NCBI RefSeq assembly: GCF_014645795.1
Contig: NZ_BMMK01000023.1
Coordinates: forward strand, 48,643 to 104,051
Length of the DNA stretch: 55,409 nt
Direction: 5' to 3'
DNA from: Longimycelium tulufanense
GTDB lineage: Bacteria; Actinomycetota; Actinomycetes; Mycobacteriales; Pseudonocardiaceae
Shown here: positions 52,545-55,409 of the stretch, piece by piece
How positions within the stretch are numbered: the stretch's first letter is position 1
Layout: the number at the start of each line of letters is the position of its first letter
Notes under the pieces: model-generated
What the model was told of the DNA's origin: nothing
Seen by the model: the letters and a program-made list of their open reading frames with translations, nothing else
Database searches by the model: none
Translations under genes and position numbers: made by a program

Positions 52545-54175
52545 CCCGCCGGCGGCACGACGCGCCCCGGGAACGGGCCGGGCGGTGGGCGTTGGCCGGC
52601 CTGGCCGCGATACCGCTCGGCTTCCTGGGGCTGTTCTTCGCCTGGCCGGTGGCGGCGATCCTCGGCCTCGGCCTGCGCGACGGGGGTCGGGGCACGCCCG
52701 TCGGGGTCATGCTGACCAGCGGGGAGACCTGGCGGATAGTCGGATTCACGCTCGGCCAGGCCGCCGCCGCGACGGTGCTCGCGCTGTTGGCCGGGCTTCC
52801 GGTGGCGTTCCTGCTGGCTCGCTGTGCGTTGCCGTTCCGGAACGTGGTACGAGTCCTGGTGACCGTCCCCTTCGTCTTGCCCACAGTCGTCGTGGGGCTG
52901 GCTTTCCGCGCCTTGCTGCCAAACAGCGGTGTGTTGGCGATTGTGCTGGCGAACGCGTTCTTCAACGTCGCGGTTGTGGCCCGCACCGTCGGCGGGCTGT
53001 GGGCACACACGGATCGCCGGGCCGAGGATGCCGCCCGCGCGCTTGGTGCCTCGCGGTGGCGCGCGTTCACGTCCGTGGTGCTGCCGGCATTGACTCCGGC
53101 CATCAGCTCCGCGGCCGCGGTGGTCTTCCTGTTCTGCGCCACCAGCTTCGGTGTTGTGCTCATTCTGGGCGGTGCCCGGTACCGCACGCTGGAGACCGAG
53201 ATCTACCTCCGCGCCGTCAACCTGTTCGACCTGCGCGGTGCTGCCGCATTGTCGCTGCTCCAGTTGGCAGCGGTGATCGGGGCGTTGACGTTGGGCGCGG
53301 TCGCCCGTCGGCGCCGCGAGAGCGCGTTGGCGTTGCGGGGGAGGGCCGAGACCGCGCGTCGGCCGCAGGGTGGCGAGTGGGTCGTGGTCACCATCGCGCT
53401 TGTCGTGGTCGTTCTCCTGCTGACCCCGATTGCTGGTCTTGTGCTTCGCTCGCTTTCTACCGTGGACGGATGGGGAATCGCCGGATATCAGGCTCTGCTC
53501 GGGGTGGGTGCGCGGGATGCGCTCAGTGGTGTCACGGGATTCGCTGCCGCCGCCAACTCGTTGCGTACCGCGTTCGATGCCACCCTGATCGCGATGACGC
53601 TTGGTGTTCTCGCATCGGTGGTGTTGTCCCGCCTGCCTCGACGACGTCCGTTGCTGGCCGGTGCGATGGACACCGCCCTGATGCTGCCCATCGGCGTCTC
53701 CGCGGTGACGCTCGGGTTCGGCTACCTGATCACGATGGACGCGCTGCCCGGCGATTTCCGCACCTCACCGCTGCTCGTGCCGTTCGCACAGGCGTTGGTC
53801 GCGACGCCGTTGGTGGTGCGAACCGTGCTCCCGGTGCTGCGCGCGGTGGACGAGCGGCTGCGGCAGGCCGCGGCCACGCTGGGTGCGAGCCCGTTCCGTG
53901 TGTGGCGCGAGGTGGATCTGCCGATGGCCGGACGCGCGCTGCTGGCCGCTGCTGGTTTCGCCTACGTGATCGCCCTCGGCGAGTTCGGGGCGACCAGCTT
54001 TCTGGTGCGGCCCGAGGCTCCCACGTTGCCGGTGGCGATCGCACGGTTCATCTCCCGGCCTGGTGAGCTGAACAACCAGATGGCCTATGCCGCATGCACC
54101 ATGCTGATGGTGGTCACCGTGCTGGTCGTGTTGGCCATCGAGCGGGCGCGGGTGGCCGAGGTGGGGGAGTTCTGA
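52520..54175 (+). CDS. thiP: thiamine ABC transporter permease (two-domain)
   Basis: A 551-residue fused permease of the ThiP/iron-type family with about twelve membrane segments and two EAA-type loops, EDAARALGASRWRAFTSVVLP and RQAAATLGASPFRVWREVDLP. GTG start inside the end of the binding-protein gene (25-nt overlap), stop overlapping the ATPase ATG by 1 nt, so the three genes form one translationally linked unit. Length is normal for ThiP. Confidence 0.92.
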   Translation: MAQDGARLTRRRHDAPRERAGRWALAGLAAIPLGFLGLFFAWPVAAILGLGLRDGGRGTPVGVMLTSGETWRIVGFTLGQAAAATVLALLAGLPVAFLLARCALPFRNVVRVLVTVPFVLPTVVVGLAFRALLPNSGVLAIVLANAFFNVAVVARTVGGLWAHTDRRAEDAARALGASRWRAFTSVVLPALTPAISSAAAVVFLFCATSFGVVLILGGARYRTLETEIYLRAVNLFDLRGAAALSLLQLAAVIGALTLGAVARRRRESALALRGRAETARRPQGGEWVVVTIALVVVVLLLTPIAGLVLRSLSTVDGWGIAGYQALLGVGARDALSGVTGFAAAANSLRTAFDATLIAMTLGVLASVVLSRLPRRRPLLAGAMDTALMLPIGVSAVTLGFGYLITMDALPGDFRTSPLLVPFAQALVATPLVVRTVLPVLRAVDERLRQAAATLGASPFRVWREVDLPMAGRALLAAAGFAYVIALGEFGATSFLVRPEAPTLPVAIARFISRPGELNNQMAYAACTMLMVVTVLVVLAIERARVAEVGEF

Positions 54176-55194
54176 TGGCTCTGCAGGTGACCGGCCTGAC
54201 CGTGCGCTACGGCGACCTCGCCGCCGTGGGGGACGTGGATCTGTCCATTGCGGACAGTGAGGTGCTGGCCCTGCTCGGACCGTCCGGCTGCGGAAAGTCG
54301 ACGTTGCTCCGGGCCGTTGCCGGCCTGGAGCGTCCAGCTGCTGGGAGCGTGTGTTGGGACGGGTGCGACCTGGCCGACGTTCCCGTGCACCGGCGGGAGT
54401 TCGGACTCGTCTTCCAGGATGGGCAACTGTTCCCGCACCGTGACGTGGCCGGCAACGTGGCCTTCGGCCTGCGAATGCAGCGGCTCGGCGACCGGTCCGA
54501 GCGGGTCGCCGAGTTGCTCGAGCTGGTCGATCTGGCCGGATACCAGCGGCGACGGGTCAGCGAGCTGTCCGGCGGTGAGCAGCAGCGGGTTGCGTTGGCT
54601 CGAGCGCTGGCCCCACGGCCGAAGCTACTGTTGTTGGACGAGCCGTTGTCGGCGCTCGATCGTGCGTTGCGCGACCAGCTGGCCGTCGACTTGGCGGAGC
54701 TGTTGCGGCGGACCAGGACCACGGCGCTGCTCGTGACGCACGATCACGACGAGGCGTTCACCCTGGCCGACCGGGTTGCGGTGATGATGGCCGGCCGGCT
54801 TGTGCAGGTTGGTCGACCTGGCGACGTGTGGCGACGGCCCGTGGATGAGGAGATCGCTCGTTTTCTGGGCTGTACAAAGATAATCGCTGCCGATGCTCGG
54901 GAAGGCGTGCTGCGGAGTAAGCTGGGAAACGTCGAGCTGCCCGAGGCTGCCGACGGCGCGCTACGCCTGGGCCTGCGGGCTACCGCCCTGCATACCGTTT
55001 CCGAAACGGAAGTGGGGGCAATTGCGGCTGAGGTCGTGCGCCGGGTGCACCGCCGCGAGCACGCGCGTCTCGTGGTCAGGGTCCCCGATGTCGGGGAGCT
55101 GGAGGCGATCGCCCCGGTGGCCGCCGCTCCCGCACCGGGCGAGCCTGTCCACCTGGCCCTCGACCCGGACGGGATCGCGGTCCTGCCGCCCTGA
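54175..55194 (+). CDS. thiQ: thiamine ABC transporter ATPase
   Basis: A 339-residue ABC ATPase: Walker A LGPSGCGKSTLL, Q-loop FGLVFQDGQLFPH, signature SELSGGEQQRVALARAL, Walker B LLLLDEPLSALD and H-loop LLVTHDHDEAF. A C-terminal TOBE-like extension (about 240-339, LRLGLRATALHT, VVRRVHRREHARLVVRVP) is longer than that of E. coli ThiQ and like PotA/FbpC-type ATPases, so iron or polyamine transport would be alternatives without the TPP riboswitch. Confidence 0.9.
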   Translation: MALQVTGLTVRYGDLAAVGDVDLSIADSEVLALLGPSGCGKSTLLRAVAGLERPAAGSVCWDGCDLADVPVHRREFGLVFQDGQLFPHRDVAGNVAFGLRMQRLGDRSERVAELLELVDLAGYQRRRVSELSGGEQQRVALARALAPRPKLLLLDEPLSALDRALRDQLAVDLAELLRRTRTTALLVTHDHDEAFTLADRVAVMMAGRLVQVGRPGDVWRRPVDEEIARFLGCTKIIAADAREGVLRSKLGNVELPEAADGALRLGLRATALHTVSETEVGAIAAEVVRRVHRREHARLVVRVPDVGELEAIAPVAAAPAPGEPVHLALDPDGIAVLPP

Positions 55195-55263
55195 CGCCGG
55201 CTCTGGCTGGCCCGCGGAGCGGCCGGCGCCCACCCCGGCCCTAGACGAGTAAGTCCTAACTGG

Positions 55264-55409
55264 TCAGTGATCGAACGAGATCAGTGACCTGGTGACAGGC
55301 TGGCGGGTGGCGCGGTTGTGCCAGATGGCAGCGGTCAAGGCGAGGAGGCGAGGAGGCGTTGAGCCACGCGCACGCCTACTCCCTCGAGGGTGCGGCCGCC
55401 GTGTAGTTC
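55264..55409 (-). pseudogene. IS982-family transposase C-terminus, broken
   Basis: Reading inward from the window end, one frame gives ELHGGRTLEGVGVRVAQRLL and then a stop; another gives LLALTAAIWHNRATRQPV, TRSLISFDH and a stop at 55264. Both are parts of the conserved C-terminus of actinobacterial IS982-type transposases (G-G-R-T...VAQRLLAL-AAIWHN...RSL-YDH). An exact 8-bp tandem duplication at 55341-55356 separates the two frames. The rest of the element lies beyond the window. Confidence 0.75.
55341..55356. repeat. 8-bp tandem duplication in the transposase
   Basis: CGAGGAGG twice in a row; removing one copy restores the transposase frame. Confidence 0.8.

Overview
This window is from a high-GC actinobacterium. 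The gene set points to a mycolata-related or Pseudonocardiaceae-type lineage: DprE1/DprE2/UbiA for decaprenyl-phospho-arabinose, chaplin-like small secreted proteins, a WhiJ-type HTH/DUF397 locus, GT87 glycosyltransferases and many GTG starts. No rRNA, tRNA or CRISPR array was seen. Genus cannot be fixed from the sequence alone.

The backbone follows the order of Mycobacterium tuberculosis Rv1095-Rv1112: phoH2 (3513), fumC (21838), glpX (26652), a DUF4245 gene, xseB, xseA, a lipid-droplet-associated-like gene, ispH, a DUF6542-like gene and ychF (43720). Lineage-specific cassettes sit between these anchors.

Layout. 1-1.8 kb: two chaplin-like genes sharing a 74-bp identical block, plus a doubtful third small secreted ORF. 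1.8-5.4 kb: a DUF885-like metallopeptidase, and PIN-PhoH behind a leader ending in a hairpin. 5.4-10.5 kb: a frameshifted bL37-like ribosomal protein ORF and a compact decaprenyl-phospho-arabinose pathway (dprE1-dprE2 facing ubiA, a PAP2 phosphatase and a GT87 gene). 10.8-14.3 kb: GNAT, guaB1, ATP-dependent DNA ligase. 14.3-20.1 kb: accessory region with a WhiJ-like locus, a MocR regulator, LapA, two unrelated small secreted proteins and a membrane-anchored HTH protein. 20.4-25 kb: fumC, ferredoxin-NADP reductase-like protein and a tandem pair of secreted S1 proteases. 25.6-36.2 kb: glpX, DUF4245, GT87, PadR/DUF3995, an xse operon with an unknown gene between the subunits, ispH, DUF6542 and rmuC. 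36.2-43.6 kb: a TnpB remnant, a K+ channel, sbcDC and an alkylation-repair operon (Ada-AlkA plus Ogt). 43.7-51.3 kb: ychF, an ABC-2 exporter divergent from a two-component system, GPP34, GT87, pterin dehydratase. 51.3-55.2 kb: TPP riboswitch and a thiamine-type ABC operon. The right edge carries the broken C-terminus of an IS982-like transposase.

Many genes have a TANNNT hexamer 6-9 nt before the start codon, the layout of leaderless actinobacterial transcripts, and I used this to choose several starts. Operons are tightly coupled through 4-nt ATGA/GTGA overlaps, and convergent units are often separated by strong GC-rich hairpins. The most unusual items are the bL37 frameshift, the DprE1 Cys-to-Ala change at the benzothiazinone site, the DUF397 half-domain duplication, the unknown gene inside the xse operon, the two-repeat secreted protein at 18.0-18.4 kb, a perfect TetR-like operator before sbcD, and the PhoH leader hairpin.
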